Below are positions 8,762-18,919 of a DNA stretch of 57,626 nt, piece after piece. A model generated the notes under the pieces. That model made no database searches and had not been told where the DNA came from. It saw only the letters and a list, made by a program, of their open reading frames with translations. Every line of letters starts with the position of its first letter. Positions within the stretch are counted from its first letter, which is position 1. Source of the stretch: Coriobacteriia bacterium (GTDB lineage Bacteria; Actinomycetota; Coriobacteriia; Anaerosomatales; SLCP01); NCBI GenBank assembly GCA_014859265.1, contig JACUUN010000005.1, forward strand, positions 1 to 57,626. The letters are read 5' to 3'. The position numbers and the translations under genes are program-made.

Positions 8762-9952
8762 CTACTTGATTGTCGAGCCGAACATCTTCTCGTACAGGGG
8801 CGACATGGCCCTCAACCGCTCAACGATAGGCGGAAAGACTTCGAGAAAGTACTCGACATCGTCAGCGCTCGTGTAGCGCCCGAGCGAGACACGAACCGAG
8901 CCGTGGGCCAACTCGGCCGGACACCCGATCGAGAGCAGCACGTGGCTAGGTTCGAGGCTGCCCGAGGAGCATGCTGAACCGGTGGAGATGGCGATCCCCT
9001 TCGCATCCAGTTGAAGGAGCATGGCCTCGCCTTCGACTCCCTTGATGATGAGGTGCGCGATGTTGGGAAGACGAGCCGGGTGCGTCGCGCTCTCGACCGT
9101 GTTCTCGATGATACTGGTGATGCCCTCTACGACGCGATTCCGAAGTTCGGCCAGCCGCTCGCTCTCGGCGGGCAACTCGGCCAGCATCAGGTCCAGTGCG
9201 GTCGCGAAGCCTGCGGCTCCGGCGACATTCTGAGTGCCCGAGCGCTTCTTGAACTCCTGTCCGCCTCCGCGGACCATCGGTGCGAACGGCGTCCCGCGCT
9301 TCAGGTAGAGCGCTCCGACGCCCTTCGGACCGTAGATCTTGTGACCCGAGAACGAGGCAGCATCTACGCCGAGTTCGGCAACGTCGAACGGCACCTTGCC
9401 GAGCGTCTGAGAGGCATCGGTATGGAAGAGTGCACCCCGGTCGTGAGCGACCTCGGCAAGAGCGCGAATCGGCTGGAGTGTGCCGATCTCGTTGTTGCCA
9501 TGCATGACCGAGACAAGCACTGTGTCGTCGCGCAAAACCACACGAAGGTCATCAGGTTCGATGTAGCCCTCGGGACGCGGAGCGAGGTAGGTGACCTCGT
9601 ATCCAGACTTCTCGAGGAAGTGTGCGGGCTCGAGGACCGCATGATGCTCGAACGCCGAGACGATGACGTGGCCACCGGCAGGCTTGGCTCGCGTGACGAT
9701 ACCGATGAGCGCGGCGTTGTCCGACTCGGTGCCGCCCGCGGTGAAGATGATCTCGTTGGGATGGGATGCACCGATGGCGCTGACGACGCGCTCACGGGCG
9801 GACTCGAGAGCGGTGTACGCCTCACGGCCCCGGCGATAGAGGCTATTCGGGTTGCCCCAGACCTCGCTGTAGTACGGGAGCATCGCCTCGACGACCCGCT
9901 CGTCAACGGGGGTCGTCGCCGCGTAATCCAGGTATACATCCCGATCTTCCAT
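8762..9952 (-). CDS. nifS: Cysteine desulfurase NifS/IscS
   Basis: VYLDYAATTPVDERV, GGTESDNAALIG, HTDASQTLGKVPFDV, SGHKIYGPKGVGALY, GSACSSGSLEPSHVL. Confidence 0.96.
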   Translation of the reverse strand: MEDRDVYLDYAATTPVDERVVEAMLPYYSEVWGNPNSLYRRGREAYTALESARERVVSAIGASHPNEIIFTAGGTESDNAALIGIVTRAKPAGGHVIVSAFEHHAVLEPAHFLEKSGYEVTYLAPRPEGYIEPDDLRVVLRDDTVLVSVMHGNNEIGTLQPIRALAEVAHDRGALFHTDASQTLGKVPFDVAELGVDAASFSGHKIYGPKGVGALYLKRGTPFAPMVRGGGQEFKKRSGTQNVAGAAGFATALDLMLAELPAESERLAELRNRVVEGITSIIENTVESATHPARLPNIAHLIIKGVEGEAMLLQLDAKGIAISTGSACSSGSLEPSHVLLSIGCPAELAHGSVRVSLGRYTSADDVEYFLEVFPPIVERLRAMSPLYEKMFGSTIK

Positions 9953-9958
9953 CAGCTC

Positions 9959-10411
9959 CTACCTCTCACCACGGCGCTGCGTGGCGCCCGATTCGTCAAA
10001 GACCTCCTGTGCCCGTGCAAGCGATGCCAGCGTCGTAGACTCCAGCACCTCGCGCACCGCGTTTGTCGCACGGTCCCACACGCCGGCGGCCGCGCATGCG
10101 TCGCCTCGCCCGCACGCAGCGGCCCGGTCACCGTCACACACGGTCGGCCGAAGCGAACCCTCGAGTGCTTCCACGACGTCGAGCACAGTAATCTCGCTTG
10201 CGGGACGCTGGAGGGCAAATCCACCGTGAGCGCCACGGACGGCGCCGACCAGACCCGCCTTGCGCAGCGCAACGAAGAGCTGCTCGAGGTATTTCGCCGG
10301 TATGCTCTGCCGGTCTGAGATCTCTCGTGCGCTCACAGGGCCCTGATCGACCCTGCAGGCAAGATCGATCATCGCAAGCAGGCCGTACTCGCTCTTGGCG
10401 GTGAGACGCAT
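9959..10411 (-). CDS. Rrf2-family (IscR-like) transcriptional regulator; start trimmed to MRLTAKSEYG
   Basis: MRLTAKSEYGLLAMIDLA, ISDRQSIPAKYLEQLFVALRKAGLVGAVRGAHGGFAL, three Cys region CDGDRAAACGRGDACAA. Confidence 0.93.
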   Translation of the reverse strand: MRLTAKSEYGLLAMIDLACRVDQGPVSAREISDRQSIPAKYLEQLFVALRKAGLVGAVRGAHGGFALQRPASEITVLDVVEALEGSLRPTVCDGDRAAACGRGDACAAAGVWDRATNAVREVLESTTLASLARAQEVFDESGATQRRGER

Positions 10412-10441
10412 CCTGTGATTCTGCTCCTCGGCTGGAATCCT

Positions 10442-10493
10442 TACCAAAACGGTATGATTTCAGCACGATAGTCCCCACTTGCAGGGGTGTCAA
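10442..10493 (-). promoter_or_regulatory. Promoter TTGACA-N17-TATCGT followed by inverted repeat TACC-N5-GGTA (putative Rrf2 autoregulatory operator)
   Basis: Minus strand: TTGACA (10488-10493), 17-nt spacer, TATCGT (10465-10470), then TACCGTTTTGGTA (10442-10454) just downstream of the expected TSS. Confidence 0.6.
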
Positions 10494-10513
10494 GCGATTC
10501 GCACCGGCAGCAC

Positions 10514-11233
10514 TCAGGTGTCGAGGTATCCGTCGTGCCCGGTGTCCGCCCGACCTGTCGCAAGTGCGATGGACGCGCCGACGTCCACCGCCGCCTGCGG
10601 CGCAAGAATTGCGGCGACCGCCGCATGATCGCCTTCGCGGGCCTCGGCGAGTGCCTGGAGGTGTTGGAGGTCCCCGACACTGGCGACCCGGAACAACCCG
10701 TGTACTCCGCGCTCCCCGATGGCAAGCGTCAATGCAGCGCCAACATCTCGTGAGCGTGTGACCAGTAGAATCGACTCCGCCTGGGATGAACGGGCATGGA
10801 TGAGCGCCACAAGCTTGCCGACCATGTCAGCGGCGGCGGCGGCGGAGAGCGGCCGTGACACGATCCGGGTGTGTAGCCTAAGCCCGAGCGGTGAACGCCA
10901 CGCTCCGCCGGAGGCGATGGTGAACCCGAGCGCTGCTCCGATATCGTCAATCTCGTGTCGCAGTTCGGTGCGAAGCCGAGCGTCGGCCTTATCCTGCGGG
11001 TCCGGGGTCGAGAGCACGAGGTCGGGGATGGCTTCGGTCACTACCTCCCGGGTGGCGTCGGAGCCGCTGGCCGATCTTGCGCTCCTGCTCTCGAAGCCCA
11101 ATGCCTCCGCAGCGTCCATCGTCAGTATCTCAGCAAGCCTGCGATTCTTGACGGACAACTTGACGCCGAAGACCTCGAGCACCGTGCTCCGGTCATCTGC
11201 GCCCGGTTCGGCAGGTGTCTCGTGGGCCTCCAT
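10514..11233 (-). CDS. Hypothetical protein (239 aa) downstream of the rib operon; start MEAHETPAEPG
   Basis: ORF with RBS-like GGAGGAG upstream of the ATG at 11233; no family recognised. The longer ORF to 12013 overlaps ribH and is not credible. Confidence 0.6.
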   Translation of the reverse strand: MEAHETPAEPGADDRSTVLEVFGVKLSVKNRRLAEILTMDAAEALGFESRSARSASGSDATREVVTEAIPDLVLSTPDPQDKADARLRTELRHEIDDIGAALGFTIASGGAWRSPLGLRLHTRIVSRPLSAAAAADMVGKLVALIHARSSQAESILLVTRSRDVGAALTLAIGERGVHGLFRVASVGDLQHLQALAEAREGDHAAVAAILAPQAAVDVGASIALATGRADTGHDGYLDT

Positions 11234-11469
11234 GAGCACTCCTCCGGGTCGGGCATCGCGGATGGGCACGTGGTCCATTCTATCCGACCGCAAGGGGTTT
11301 GGGGACCGCCACTCAGCTCTCGTCGGGTGCCACTCGTCGAATCGAACGTATCTTCCCTTGTTGGTGGCCGACCCGTCTGATACTGTGTGACACCCGCCTG
11401 CCGAGGCGACAAGGGAACCAACGGTCCACGGCTGATAGCCACAGGGTGGTGAGAGCCCACTGGACGCAG

Positions 11470-11504
11470 AGGAAGCCCCGACCCCTATGTGGCCGGGGCT
11501 TCCT
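11470..11504 (-). terminator. Strong hairpin downstream of ribH (11-bp perfect stem AGGAAGCCCCG/CGGGGCTTCCT), terminator-like but without a clear U-tract
   Basis: Perfect inverted repeat 17 nt after the ribH stop. Confidence 0.5.
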
Positions 11505-11520
11505 GGTTTCCGGAGTCCTT

Positions 11521-11985
11521 CTAGCTCAGTGCCTTGGCGAGGTTCGCCATCTCGATGGCACCCAGTGCTGCATCCCAGCCCTTGTTCCCCGCCTTGGTGC
11601 CGGCACGTTCGACCGCCTGCTCGATGGTGTCGGCGGTGATCACTCCGAACATCACCGGCACCCCCGAATCGAGCGATGCCTTGGCTACGCCCTTCGCTAC
11701 CTCGGAAGCCACATACTCGAAGTGCGGCGTCCCGCCGCGGATGATGACCCCGAGTGCGATTACGGCGTCGTAACGACCTGACGATGCCATCTGCCTGGCG
11801 ACGAGGGGGATCTCGAAACCGCCGGGAACCCAGGCGACATCGACGTCCTCCTCGGCGAGGCCATGGCGTGCGAGCCCATCGCGGGCGCCCGAGAGTAGCC
11901 GCCCGGAGAGCAGCTCGTTGAACCGGCTCACCACGATGCCAACCTTCAGGCCGGTCCCGATGAGGTTGCCTTCGAACGTACCCAT
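11521..11985 (-). CDS. ribH: 6,7-dimethyl-8-ribityllumazine synthase
   Basis: [79 protein letters not shown]. Confidence 0.96.
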   Translation of the reverse strand: MGTFEGNLIGTGLKVGIVVSRFNELLSGRLLSGARDGLARHGLAEEDVDVAWVPGGFEIPLVARQMASSGRYDAVIALGVIIRGGTPHFEYVASEVAKGVAKASLDSGVPVMFGVITADTIEQAVERAGTKAGNKGWDAALGAIEMANLAKALS

Positions 11986-13247
11986 TACTCTCCCTCTCCT
12001 TCGGTCGGCGCATCGTCCCGAAGGACGAGCGTATGTGCCATCTTCTCCCGTTTGGTCTCTAGATACGCGCGATTATCCGCACATGCTGGGACCTCGAGTG
12101 GGACCTGTTCCGTGACGCGAAGTCCGTACCCTTCCAGCCCGATGATCTTGGTCGGGTTGTTCGTGAGCAGACGCATCGACGTGAGTCCGAGGTCTACAAG
12201 GATCTGTGCACCGATACCGTAGTCACGGAGATCCGGCGCAAAGCCGAGTGCCTCGTTCGCCTCGACAGTGTCCGCACCAGCCTCCTGCAGTTCGTAGGCC
12301 TTGAGCTTGTTCACCAGGCCGATGCCCCGGCCCTCGTGGCCCACGATGTAGAGGATGACCCCCCTACCCTCGGCCTGCACAAGCCGCATGGCCTCCTCAA
12401 GCTGCGCCCCGCAGTCACACCTCAGGCTGTGGAAAACGTCCCCGGTCAGGCACTCCGAGTGGACCCGGACGAGCACGTCACGCGCGCCGGCGACGTCACC
12501 CACCACGAGAGCGACATGGGTCGACCCATCGATTCGCGAGGTGTAACCGTGCGCGACAAACTGCCCGTGCCGAGTGGGCAGATTCACGGTCGACGCGCGC
12601 TCCACCAGCCGCTCGGTGCGCCGACGAAACCTGATGATGTCGGCAACCGTCACGATCACGAGACCATGCTCACTCGCGAAGCACTCTAGCTGGGGACGCC
12701 TGGCCATCGTCCCGTCGACATTCATGATCTCGCAGATGACCCCCGCGGGATACAAACCCGCGAGGCGCGCAAGATCGACCGCGGTCTCCGTGTGGCCGGC
12801 CCGCTCCAGCACGCCGCCCGGCTTAGCCCGCAGCGGGAAGACGTGTCCAGGCATAGAAATGTCATCCGGCGCGGTCTCCGGATCGATTGCGGCAAGCACC
12901 GTGGCGGCACGGTCCGCCGCCGAGATACCCGTGGATATCTGGCCCTTGGCGCCGATCGACACGTGGAACGCCGTTCCCTGTTCGGAGGTGTTCGTCTGCG
13001 TCATGGGAGGTATCCGGAGCTCGTCCAGACGTTCTCCGGTGAGGGGAAGACAGATGAGGCCACGGCCGTGGGTGGCCATGAAATTCACTGCCTCAGGCGT
13101 GACCTTCTCGGCAGCCATCACGAGGTCGCCCTCGTTCTCACGGGCCTCATCGTCGACGACGATCACCATCCGGCCGGCTACAATCTCGTCGATCGCCTGC
13201 TCGACGGTGCCGAAGCTCGGGCTCCTGGCCGGGTTAGCTGACATCAT
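11985..13247 (-). CDS. ribBA: Bifunctional 3,4-dihydroxy-2-butanone-4-phosphate synthase / GTP cyclohydrolase II
   Basis: [75 protein letters not shown]. Confidence 0.97.
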   Translation of the reverse strand: MMSANPARSPSFGTVEQAIDEIVAGRMVIVVDDEARENEGDLVMAAEKVTPEAVNFMATHGRGLICLPLTGERLDELRIPPMTQTNTSEQGTAFHVSIGAKGQISTGISAADRAATVLAAIDPETAPDDISMPGHVFPLRAKPGGVLERAGHTETAVDLARLAGLYPAGVICEIMNVDGTMARRPQLECFASEHGLVIVTVADIIRFRRRTERLVERASTVNLPTRHGQFVAHGYTSRIDGSTHVALVVGDVAGARDVLVRVHSECLTGDVFHSLRCDCGAQLEEAMRLVQAEGRGVILYIVGHEGRGIGLVNKLKAYELQEAGADTVEANEALGFAPDLRDYGIGAQILVDLGLTSMRLLTNNPTKIIGLEGYGLRVTEQVPLEVPACADNRAYLETKREKMAHTLVLRDDAPTEGEGE

Positions 13248-13912
13248 CGGCCTTCCGCCAGGTCGCGCAACATATCGCCGAGGCCCCGGTGACCGGGACG
13301 CAGCGCGTCGTCGTCGATGTTTGCGTACAGCTCAACGAAGCGCTTGACGTACTTCGCCATCATGTCCACCTCGATGTTCACCTTCGCGCCCGTAGGCTTG
13401 TCCCCGAGGGTCGTTGCGGACTCTGTATGCGCTACCACCGCCGTGGCAAAGCCGTCGGCGCGCGTCTGGGCTATCGTTAGCGAGATGCCGTCCACTGCGA
13501 CCGAACCCTTAGGCACGATGTACTCCATAAGTACGCGCGGGACGGCGAACTGATAGATCGTCGAGTTGCCCGCAGGGTGGCGCATGACGAGCGATCCTAC
13601 ATCGTCGACATGACCGGTCACTATGTGGCCACCGAGGCGGTCCGAAAGGCGCAGCGCGCGCTCGAGGTTAACCTTCGACCCCTGGCGCAACCCACCCAGG
13701 GTCGTCCTTGCGAGCGTTTCCGAGCTAACGTCGGCAATGAACGCACCTCGGATGAACTTCAGCACCGTCAGACACGAGCCGTCGACCGCGATAGAATCGC
13801 CGATGGCCATGTCGCGCCCGAACTCGGGAGCGTAGACCTCCAGACGCATGCCGTCGGCCACGCGCTCCGTGCGCGTGATGATTCCTTCAGACTCGATGAG
13901 TCCCGTGAACAT
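13244..13912 (-). CDS. ribE: Riboflavin synthase alpha subunit; start trimmed to MFTGLIE
   Basis: MFTGLIESEGII, GDSIAVDGSCLTV, DVSSETL, GGHIVTGHVDDVG, VAVDGISLTI. Confidence 0.94.
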   Translation of the reverse strand: MFTGLIESEGIITRTERVADGMRLEVYAPEFGRDMAIGDSIAVDGSCLTVLKFIRGAFIADVSSETLARTTLGGLRQGSKVNLERALRLSDRLGGHIVTGHVDDVGSLVMRHPAGNSTIYQFAVPRVLMEYIVPKGSVAVDGISLTIAQTRADGFATAVVAHTESATTLGDKPTGAKVNIEVDMMAKYVKRFVELYANIDDDALRPGHRGLGDMLRDLAEGR

Positions 13913-13950
13913 CGCGACTACCCTTCCTCTCCCCGGCGTTTGAATCGCCG

Positions 13951-15048
13951 CTAGATGGCTCTTCGCCACACGGTGATGGCGTCGCAGCCTGCGACTGCCG
14001 CTTCAAACGCTGTCATGCGCTCACCGAGCGCGTCATCTGTGCCAGTTGTAGCTCCGGCGTACATACCCACCGCATCAGCCCCTGCCGCACTACCGGCGTG
14101 GATGACCACAAGCTCATCGATGAGGTTCTCATCCCATAGCGCGGTGAACAAATCCGGTCCCGCCTCAACAAGCAATCGGGCGATACCCCTCGCTCCGAGA
14201 ACGCGAAGGGCACCGCGTAGCCCATCGTCCGCAGAGTACTCGAGGATCTCCGCACCCGGCGGTGCGCCCATCCCTGAGCCCACGGGGACGAGCAACACTG
14301 CTGGTCCGCTCCCGTCGCTGAAGAGCGAACAAGTACCCGGGTCGGTGGTGCGTGTCATGACCACACGGAGTGGCTGACGCACCGCATCGGCACTGGCCTC
14401 GTCACGTACCGTCAGCCGGGGGTCATCCACGAGTGCCGTCCGGGCACCGACCAACACGGCATCCGACGCGGCACGCAATCTCATAGTCACCGGCCGCGAG
14501 CCTGGGCCCGAGATACGGGTACGCAGACCGGGGCCCGCACTTAATTTGCCATCGAGTGAACTCGCAATCTTCACCGTCACCCATGGTCTCTCCTTACGGA
14601 CGAGCGTCAACCACCCGAGATTGAGTGCTTCGTAGGGTGCCGGGTCTTCGGCGAAGGAGACATCGATGCCGGCAGCGCGCAGCCGCTCAGCACCGCCGGA
14701 GGCCACTTCGCTCGGGTCAGGCATGCCGATGACGACCCGCGCGACTCCTGCTTTTACGAGAGCATCCGTGCACGGCGGCGTGCGGCCGTGGTGCGCACAG
14801 GGCTCGAGCGTCACGTACGCGGTCGCGTCACACGCGGACGGGCCGGCCTGGACGAGCGCGACCGCCTCGGCGTGGGGCCCCCCGACGCGCTCATGCCACC
14901 CCTCCCCTATGACACGGGAGTCACGAACGACAACGCAGCCGACCATCGGATTGGGCGAGGTCGTGCCGAGACCTCTCTGCGCGAGAGTCCAGGCGCGCCG
15001 AAGAAAGGGGTCGGCTATCAATGTGGAATCGTCAGAGAACAGGCGCAT
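13951..15048 (-). CDS. ribD: Bifunctional diaminohydroxyphosphoribosylaminopyrimidine deaminase / uracil reductase; start trimmed to MRLFSDDS
   Basis: TSPNPMVGCVVVRD, GGPHAEAVAL, VTLEPCAHHGRTPPCTDAL; VKIASSLDGKLS. Confidence 0.96.
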   Translation of the reverse strand: MRLFSDDSTLIADPFLRRAWTLAQRGLGTTSPNPMVGCVVVRDSRVIGEGWHERVGGPHAEAVALVQAGPSACDATAYVTLEPCAHHGRTPPCTDALVKAGVARVVIGMPDPSEVASGGAERLRAAGIDVSFAEDPAPYEALNLGWLTLVRKERPWVTVKIASSLDGKLSAGPGLRTRISGPGSRPVTMRLRAASDAVLVGARTALVDDPRLTVRDEASADAVRQPLRVVMTRTTDPGTCSLFSDGSGPAVLLVPVGSGMGAPPGAEILEYSADDGLRGALRVLGARGIARLLVEAGPDLFTALWDENLIDELVVIHAGSAAGADAVGMYAGATTGTDDALGERMTAFEAAVAGCDAITVWRRAI

Positions 15049-15063
15049 GCACAAGCGCGGTCC

Positions 15064-15178
15064 TTCCTTCTCCCATCCAGACTCTAACTGTCGGCCCCGG
15101 GAATCCTCCGGGTCAGCCCCTTTGGGGGGCTCGCGGGCTATCACCGCCGGTGGGGACTTTCACCCCGCCCTGAAGAAA
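15064..15178 (-). ncRNA. FMN riboswitch (RFN element) upstream of ribD
   Basis: Minus strand TTCAGGGCGGGGTGAAAGTCCCCACCGGCGGTGATAGCCCGCGAGC...GACCCGGAGGATTCCCGGGGCCGACAGTTAGAGTCTGGATGGGAGAAGGA matches conserved RFN segments. Confidence 0.97.
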
Positions 15179-15193
15179 GACGCTGCTAGTGTA

Positions 15194-15883
15194 CTACAAG
15201 ACTCGTTCCGCTGCTTCCCGGATAGAGTTCATGGCCGAGATCGGGTCCGACTGGCAAAAGACCGCGCTCCCCGCAACGAGGCACCTGGCGCCCGTAGAAG
15301 CGACCAGAGGAGCCGTCGTGGGATCGATGCCACCATCGACCTGGATGAGGGGCGCGACACCCTCCTCGACACACAACGCAGCCAGACGACGGACGCGATC
15401 GACGGAGCGGGGGATGAAAGACTGCCCTCCAAATCCTGGATTGACACTCATGATGAGCACCAGATCCACCTCACCGATGATGTCGCGGAGCGCCTCGACC
15501 GGAGTCCCTGGATTCAGGCTCACGCCCGCGCGGGCACCGGCGCCCCTGATGGTCTGGACGACCCGGTGCAGGTGGTCGCACGCCTCGGCGTGGACGGTCA
15601 CCAAGTCGGCTCCCGCATCAAGGTACCACCCTACCGCGGAGTCGGCGTTGTCGATCATCAGGTGAACGTCGAGCGGAACGGTTGCCACCCGCTTCAATGC
15701 CTTCACTACCGGCGGGCCGATTGTGAGATTCGGGACGAAATGACCGTCCATGACATCCACGTGGATGAAATCCGCTCCGCCGTCCTGAATCAGGCGGACC
15801 GCTGCCCCCAGATCCATGAAGTCTGCCGAGAGGATCGAAGGGGCCATGAGTACACGCTCAGACATCGGTAGCGCCTCCCTCAC
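15194..15883 (-). CDS. rpe: Ribulose-phosphate 3-epimerase
   Basis: APSILSADFMDLG, FIHVDVMDGHFVPNLTIGP, VHLMIDN, MSVNPGFGGQSFIP, QVDGGID. Confidence 0.96.
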   Translation of the reverse strand: MREALPMSERVLMAPSILSADFMDLGAAVRLIQDGGADFIHVDVMDGHFVPNLTIGPPVVKALKRVATVPLDVHLMIDNADSAVGWYLDAGADLVTVHAEACDHLHRVVQTIRGAGARAGVSLNPGTPVEALRDIIGEVDLVLIMSVNPGFGGQSFIPRSVDRVRRLAALCVEEGVAPLIQVDGGIDPTTAPLVASTGARCLVAGSAVFCQSDPISAMNSIREAAERVL

Positions 15884-16899
15884 TCGTCGGTCAGGTCCAT
15901 GCCGTGCAGCTCGTCTGTTGACTCACGACCCATAAGCGCCCCGACAGCATCGCCAACGCACGCATGTTCGTGGACGATCAGACGCACCTGGTGCGTGATG
16001 GGCATCTCCAGGCCGTCCCGGACGCCGATCTCGTCGACGGTGACACACGAGACCGCCCCCTCGGCAACCATGTGGGTCTCCGCCTCATACTGTTCAACGC
16101 TGCCGCCGCGGGCGATGCACTCCCCGAGGCCGCGGTTCCGGCTGTGACGGGAGGTGCATGTTGCGATGAGGTCACCCATGCCCGCCAGGCCCATGTACGT
16201 CAGGGGGTTCGCACCTTCGCACCGGCCCAGACGCGACATCTCGGCCAGGCCGCGTGTCATGAGGGAGGCCTTCGTGTTGTCCCCGAACCCGAGACCGTCG
16301 GACATCCCCGCTGCAACGGCAATGACGTTTTTCGAAGCACCCGCCAGCTCGACGCCGACGACGTCGTTGTTTGTGTACGCACGAAAGGCAGACGTCGTGA
16401 AGAGCTCCCTGAGCGCCACTCCCACCCCTTCGTCGTACGCAGCGATGACCGTCGCCGAGGGGATGCCGCGGGACACCTCCTCGGCGTGATTCGGCCCCGA
16501 GAGAGCGGCCAGCCGCGAATTCCCGCCGAGGACATCGGCAAGCACCTCGGTCATCCGCAGGAGCGAGCCTCGTTCAAGTCCCTTGGCCAGGCTTACCACG
16601 GGCGCTGCCCGGTCCCACACGGTTGCAAGCGACTCGGCCGCGGCACGCATGGCCATTGAAGGTGTGGCGATGATTATGACGTCGGCTCCCCTGACGGCAT
16701 CCTCGAGATCTACCGTCGCACGGACACATGGAGGAAGCACGACGTCAGTGAGATAACGCGGGTTGCGCGCCTCTGCCGAGATGCGCTCGGCGACCTCTGC
16801 GCTGCGTGCCCACAGTACCGTTGGAATACCCTTGCCGCCCACAACGCTGGCGATGGCGGTGCCCCACGAACCGGCACCGATGACTGCTGCGCTTCTCAA
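15880..16899 (-). CDS. gpsA: Glycerol-3-phosphate dehydrogenase [NAD(P)+]
   Basis: VIGAGSWGTAIASV, SLAKGLERGSLLRMTEV, LSGPNHAEEV, ELAGASKNVIAVAAGMSDGLGFGDNTKASLMTRGL. Confidence 0.96.
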   Translation of the reverse strand: MRSAAVIGAGSWGTAIASVVGGKGIPTVLWARSAEVAERISAEARNPRYLTDVVLPPCVRATVDLEDAVRGADVIIIATPSMAMRAAAESLATVWDRAAPVVSLAKGLERGSLLRMTEVLADVLGGNSRLAALSGPNHAEEVSRGIPSATVIAAYDEGVGVALRELFTTSAFRAYTNNDVVGVELAGASKNVIAVAAGMSDGLGFGDNTKASLMTRGLAEMSRLGRCEGANPLTYMGLAGMGDLIATCTSRHSRNRGLGECIARGGSVEQYEAETHMVAEGAVSCVTVDEIGVRDGLEMPITHQVRLIVHEHACVGDAVGALMGRESTDELHGMDLTDE

Positions 16900-17555
16900 C
16901 GTGCGTCCTCCTGGTTCCGACCGGTGTCACGGCTACCCAGGCTTATCTTAGCTTCTTCGCCACGAGCGATGCGGGCGATATTCGAACGGTGGCGCCAGAT
17001 CACGAGAGTCGCAGCCACGAAAGAGAACGTGACGAGGGAGGGACGGTCCATATAGAGCAGGAGCACGAGCACGGGGAACTCAACCGCAACCACGACGGAT
17101 CCGAGGCTCACCATGCGCGAGATCGCGACCACCGCAACGAAGGTAGCGAAGAGTATCGGCCACGCGACCGGTGTGAGCACGAGCAATGCTCCTGCAGCGG
17201 TCGCCACACCCTTCCCGCCCGCGAAGCGAAGGTACGGCGAGTACGAGTGCCCGAGCACAGCGGCGAAGGACGCACCGATCAGCACCCAGTCATGCGCTGC
17301 GGCCCCAAGGTGCTCAGGATAGACAAGCGATGCAAGAATGACAGCGCCGACACCCTTCAGAGCATCGAGCACGAGGACCGCAGCACCCGCCTTCAGGCCG
17401 AAGACGCGCATGACGTTGGTCGCTCCCGCATTCCCCGAACCGTGCTCCCGCACGTCCGCACCGTAGAAGACGCGACCGACGATCACTGCAAACGGCGTCG
17501 CCCCGATGAGGTATGCGACGACCAGAGTGATTGCGACCCGAAGCGCGGTCTCCAT
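16896..17555 (-). CDS. plsY: Glycerol-3-phosphate acyltransferase PlsY; start trimmed to METALRV
   Basis: YLIGATPFAVIVGR, REHGSGNAGATNVMRVFG, LGHSYSPYLRFAGGKGVATAAGALL. Confidence 0.95.
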   Translation of the reverse strand: METALRVAITLVVAYLIGATPFAVIVGRVFYGADVREHGSGNAGATNVMRVFGLKAGAAVLVLDALKGVGAVILASLVYPEHLGAAAHDWVLIGASFAAVLGHSYSPYLRFAGGKGVATAAGALLVLTPVAWPILFATFVAVVAISRMVSLGSVVVAVEFPVLVLLLYMDRPSLVTFSFVAATLVIWRHRSNIARIARGEEAKISLGSRDTGRNQEDAR

Positions 17556-17559
17556 ACGC

Positions 17560-18867
17560 TCAGTCCTTCTGTCGAAACTTGAGCATGATGGGGGTTCCCG
17601 TGAAGTCGAACGCCTCGCGCAGACGGTTCTCGACGTAGCGACGGAAGTTGTCATCGGCAAGTGTCGGATGGTTCGCGAAGAACGTGAATCCCGGTGGCGC
17701 TGTGCGCGTCTGTGTCACGTAGTGCACCCGGAGCGTGCGGGCGCCCTTGCTCACGGTGTGACCGAAGTCCCGCATCTCGGTGAGAAGCCTGTTGAGCGCG
17801 CTCGTCGTTATCTCCTGTGTGTAGTTGTGCCACACGGTCTCGAGGGCTCTAAAGATGCGCTGCACCTTCGCACCGGTGAGCGCGCTTATCCGTATGACGG
17901 GCGCGTAGGAGACGAAGCCGAGCCGGTCCTCGATCTGATAGGCTAGCTCATCCCGCTCCTCCTCATCGGTGACCAGGTCCCACTTGTTGAGGAGGATGAT
18001 GAGCCCGCATCCGCGTTCCTCGGCGAAACGTGCCACGCGCTGATCCTGGTCGGTGACCCCTAGCGTCGAGTCGATCACAAGCAGGGCGATCTCCGCACTA
18101 TCAATCGCACGCATCGCACGCACGAATCCGTAGTACTCGACGTCTGCATCGATCTTCGCCTTGCGCCTGATGCCGGCGGTGTCGATGAACCGGTAGTGGC
18201 AGCTGTCACGTTCGAGCAGAACATCGAGGGTGTCACGAGTGGTACCGGGCACCTCGCTCACGATGGCCCTCTCGGAACCGGTCAGCCGGTTCAGCAGTGA
18301 CGACTTACCGGCGTTGGGCTTGCCGATGATTGCGACATCGATGGCGTCGGACTCGATGACCGGGCGGGGCTCCGGCAGCGAAGTTACCACCGCGTCGAGC
18401 AGGTCCCCGGTGCCATGGCCATGCGTGGCCGACACTGGCCACGGCTCGCCGAGGCCGAGAGCCCAGAACTCATGGACCTGATCGTCCCGCCCCGGTGTGT
18501 CCATCTTGTTCACCGCGAGGAATATCGGGACCTGAGCGCGCTTCAGCCTGCGCGCGACCTCTTCATCACCGGCAGTGACTCCTGTAGTCCCGTCCACAAG
18601 CACGATGACCACGTCAGCCTCCTCGGTCGCTACGAGTGCCTGTGCGGTGATTGACTCAGCGAACGGGTCGGCCTTGGCGCTTTCGATGCCTCCGGTGTCG
18701 ATGAGCATGAACTCGTGGCCGTTCCACTCCGCACGGTGGTAGCTGCGGTCGCGAGTGACCCCGGAAGCCTCGTGGACGATTGCATCTGCCGTTTGCGCGA
18801 TTCTGTTGACCAGGGTGGATTTGCCGACATTCGGACGCCCGACCACTGCGACGATAGGGAGTGACAT
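17560..18867 (-). CDS. der: GTPase Der (EngA); start trimmed to MSLPIVAVVG
   Basis: Two G domains: VVGRPNVGKSTLVNRI...DTGGIE...NKMD and IIGKPNAGKSSLLNRL...DTAGIRR...NKWDL. Confidence 0.96.
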   Translation of the reverse strand: MSLPIVAVVGRPNVGKSTLVNRIAQTADAIVHEASGVTRDRSYHRAEWNGHEFMLIDTGGIESAKADPFAESITAQALVATEEADVVIVLVDGTTGVTAGDEEVARRLKRAQVPIFLAVNKMDTPGRDDQVHEFWALGLGEPWPVSATHGHGTGDLLDAVVTSLPEPRPVIESDAIDVAIIGKPNAGKSSLLNRLTGSERAIVSEVPGTTRDTLDVLLERDSCHYRFIDTAGIRRKAKIDADVEYYGFVRAMRAIDSAEIALLVIDSTLGVTDQDQRVARFAEERGCGLIILLNKWDLVTDEEERDELAYQIEDRLGFVSYAPVIRISALTGAKVQRIFRALETVWHNYTQEITTSALNRLLTEMRDFGHTVSKGARTLRVHYVTQTRTAPPGFTFFANHPTLADDNFRRYVENRLREAFDFTGTPIMLKFRQKD

Positions 18868-18919
18868 CGATGCTCCTACTGGTGGAGGTCCGGCGCGGAG
18901 ACTGCGCCGTCCTGCAGCG

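Noticed and set aside
11234-12013. N-terminal part of the 499-aa ORF 10514..12013
   Set aside because: It lies in an alternative frame over ribH and the intergenic hairpin and is Arg/Gly-rich; the credible start is at 11233
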